From: Alistipes sp.
Lineage (GTDB): Bacteria; Bacteroidota; Bacteroidia; Bacteroidales; Rikenellaceae
NCBI GenBank assembly: GCA_017559685.1
Contig: JAFYQY010000011.1
Coordinates: 1 to 9,026, forward strand
Direction: 5' to 3'
Length of the DNA stretch: 9,026 bases
The notes below the pieces were generated by a model. That model was not told where the DNA came from and searched no databases. It worked only from the letters and a program-made list of their open reading frames with translations. Both the position numbers and the translations under genes were made by a program. Shown piece by piece: positions 7,596-9,026 of this stretch. Each line of letters begins with the position of its first letter. Within the stretch, counting starts at the first letter, position 1.

Positions 7596-8903
7596 TTATC
7601 GAACAATTGTCTCTGCACGATCTGGACCCACCGAGATAATCTTTACAGGCACACCAGTCTCCTTCTCGATAAACTCAACGTACTCCTTGAACTCAACAGG
7701 GAAATCCTCGTACTTGCGAACGCCACAGATGTCACAATTCCAGCCCTTGAACTCCTTGTAGATAGGCACGATATCGTCGGTGCACTCGTATGGGAAGTAG
7801 TCGAGCTGCTTGCCATCCAACTCATAACCAACTGCAACCTTGATAGTTGAGAACTCGTTTAAGACGTCGCTCTTCATCATAATCAATTCGGTTACGCCGT
7901 TCATCATAACGGTATACTTCAACGCTACCAAGTCCAACCAGCCACAACGACGTGGACGACCTGTAGTAGCACCAAACTCGTTACCAATCTGGCGCAAAGT
8001 CTCGCCTGTAGTATCGAACAACTCAGTTGGGAATGGGCCACTACCCACACGAGTACAGTACGCCTTGAAGATACCGTACACATTGCCGATGCGGGTTGGA
8101 GCAACGCCCAAACCATTACAAACACCCGAGCAAAGTGTGTTAGACGATGTTACATAAGGGTATGTACCGAAGTCGATATCGAGCAACGAACCCTGAGCAC
8201 CCTCAGCCAAAATCGAAGTGCCGCTATTGAGCGCCTCGTTCACCATCTGCTCGCTATCCACGAACTGGAACTTACGCATAGCCTCAATACCCTTGAACCA
8301 CTCCTGCTCATAAGCGGTAATGTCGTACTGATAAGCGTACTGACGAAGCATCTCCTCGTGCTTTGCCTTCAAGCGGTTGTAGCGCTCCTCGAAATCAGGC
8401 ATCAAGATATCGCCAACACGCAAACCGTTACGGCCTGTCTTATCCATATAAGTTGGGCCGATACCCTTCAAAGTCGAACCAATCTTAGTCTTACCCTTAG
8501 CAGCCTCGCTCGCAGCGTCGAGCATACGGTGGGTAGGCAAAATAAGGTGAGCACGCTTCGAGATAACCATATGCCTAGATACGTCCACACCCATCTTCTC
8601 GATATCAGCAATCTCCTCAGCGAGAATTACAGGATCGATAACAACACCGTTACCGATAATGTTCATAGCCTCGTCACGGAAGATTCCCGAAGGAACTGTG
8701 TGCAACACAAAGCTCTTACCCTCGAACTTCAACGAGTGACCAGCATTTGGACCACCCTGAAAACGTGCAATAGCCTGATAATTAGGAGTCAACACATCGA
8801 CAACCTTACCTTTACCCTCGTCACCCCACTGGAGTCCGAGTACTACATCTAATTTTTTCCTTGTTGTATAATTGTTTTTTGAGTTATCACATTTACGCTT
8901 CAA
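7596..8903 (-). CDS. purA: Adenylosuccinate synthetase PurA (start codon uncertain)
   Basis: 435 residues if read from TTG at 8903; the conserved protein begins near KKLDVVLGLQWG (16-27). It joins IMP and aspartate using GTP to give adenylosuccinate, the first committed step to AMP. Signature GDEGKGK (27-33) contains catalytic Asp28, and GPNAGH (51-56) contains catalytic His56. Also present are HTVPSG, GIGPTYMDKTGRNG (about 148-161, IMP site), EGAQGSLLDIDFGTYPYVTSSNT (about 233-256), TGRPRRCGW (about 314-322), KSDVL, and the C-terminal SVGPDR guanine-binding motif. The core is complete. The problem is the start. No in-frame ATG, GTG or TTG exists between 8903 and the conserved core, and codon 15, where family members place Met before KKLDVV, is AGG (8861-8859). 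The TTG overlaps the likely -7 box. The extra 14 residues are therefore doubtful. First gene of the purA-purT pair. Confidence 0.95.
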   Translation of the reverse strand: MKRKCDNSKNNYTTRKKLDVVLGLQWGDEGKGKVVDVLTPNYQAIARFQGGPNAGHSLKFEGKSFVLHTVPSGIFRDEAMNIIGNGVVIDPVILAEEIADIEKMGVDVSRHMVISKRAHLILPTHRMLDAASEAAKGKTKIGSTLKGIGPTYMDKTGRNGLRVGDILMPDFEERYNRLKAKHEEMLRQYAYQYDITAYEQEWFKGIEAMRKFQFVDSEQMVNEALNSGTSILAEGAQGSLLDIDFGTYPYVTSSNTLCSGVCNGLGVAPTRIGNVYGIFKAYCTRVGSGPFPTELFDTTGETLRQIGNEFGATTGRPRRCGWLDLVALKYTVMMNGVTELIMMKSDVLNEFSTIKVAVGYELDGKQLDYFPYECTDDIVPIYKEFKGWNCDICGVRKYEDFPVEFKEYVEFIEKETGVPVKIISVGPDRAETIVR

Positions 8904-8908
8904 AGGTA
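8901..8908 (-). promoter_or_regulatory. Candidate -7 promoter element of purA
   Basis: TACCTTTG on the minus strand fits the Bacteroidetes -7 consensus TAnnTTTG. Transcription would begin near 8894-8897, leaving an A-rich leader of about 35 nt before the point where the conserved PurA sequence begins, which is typical spacing in this phylum. No TTTG is found at the expected -33 distance; a palindrome (8914-8929) fills the spacer region instead. A second TAnnTTTG match, TAGATTTG at 9001-8994, also lacks a -33 partner within the window and is the only alternative seen that would allow the TTG at 8903 to be transcribed. Confidence 0.5.
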
Positions 8909-9026
8909 CAACTTCCTATTATAATAGGAGATATGTCCGATGTCGCACTTATTAACATTTTGTCAACCTTGTGAACGGATTCGATATTTTTAACAAATCT
9001 ATTGCTAATTCAGAAAAATGTATTAC
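8904..9026. other. Intergenic region upstream of purA
   Basis: This AT-rich 123-nt end of the window has no coding frame I can support. It holds a perfect palindrome, TCCTATTATAATAGGA, at 8914-8929 and the alternative -7 match at 8994-9001. The palindrome lies where the spacer of the purA promoter would be, so a regulator bound there could affect that promoter directly. Its AT-rich centre loosely recalls Fur/PerR-family boxes, but it is not a consensus match and I assign no regulator. It has no T tract that would make it a terminator. Confidence 0.5.

Noticed and set aside
6840..7850. Plus-strand open frame (336 codons) opposite purT and the purA 3' end
   Set aside because: It crosses two real genes and their junction on the other strand, with no family-like motif and no Bacteroidetes promoter before it.

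Overview
The window reads as a chromosomal piece of a Bacteroidales genome, plausibly an Alistipes-like gut member of the Rikenellaceae. The phylum call rests on a very good Bacteroidetes-type promoter (-33 TTTG, 19-nt spacer, -7 TATATTTG) at 6339-6369, on A-rich sequence rather than strong Shine-Dalgarno sites before most genes, and on the pathway set. The genus is an inference from sequence style only. All genes lie on the minus strand, so the biology runs from high to low coordinates. No mobile element, CRISPR array, tRNA or rRNA was seen.

Layout in transcription order. (1) 9026-8904: intergenic region upstream of purA, with a perfect 16-bp palindrome and a -7 promoter element. (2) 8903-7596 purA (adenylosuccinate synthetase), then 15 nt, then 7580-6393 purT (formate-dependent GAR transformylase): a purine pair. 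(3) 6392-6140: a 253-nt regulatory gap holding a promoter with a palindrome over its -33 box, then a leader of about 190 nt. The leader carries a 41-codon ORF, a long stem-loop inside that ORF, a pyrimidine-rich tract and a terminator-like hairpin 6 nt after the ORF stop, just before pyrC. (4) 6139-1: pyrC, carA, carB and pyrK (cut by the window edge), spaced by 21 nt, an 8-nt overlap and 9 nt: a tight pyrimidine operon. The enzymes cover bicarbonate to carbamoyl phosphate (CarAB), carbamoyl aspartate to dihydroorotate (PyrC), and the electron-transfer subunit of NAD-linked dihydroorotate dehydrogenase (PyrK). The partner pyrD is expected just beyond base 1. pyrB is not in the window.

Two observations stand out. 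First, CarA is a full-length, intact ORF, but its glutaminase site is dismantled. The nucleophilic Cys is Gly251, the catalytic His is Asn336, and most glutamine-contacting residues are changed, while CarB keeps its ATP-grasp residues. This predicts an ammonia-dependent carbamoyl-phosphate synthetase with CarA as a non-catalytic scaffold. Second, the pyrC leader has the parts expected of transcription-translation coupled attenuation in the style of the enterobacterial pyrBI leader, in a phylum where I know of no such example. A caution is that the leader core could instead be a dispersed repeat. A third oddity is that purA has no ordinary start codon: the position where Met is expected reads AGG, and the only upstream in-frame start, TTG, overlaps its probable -7 promoter box.
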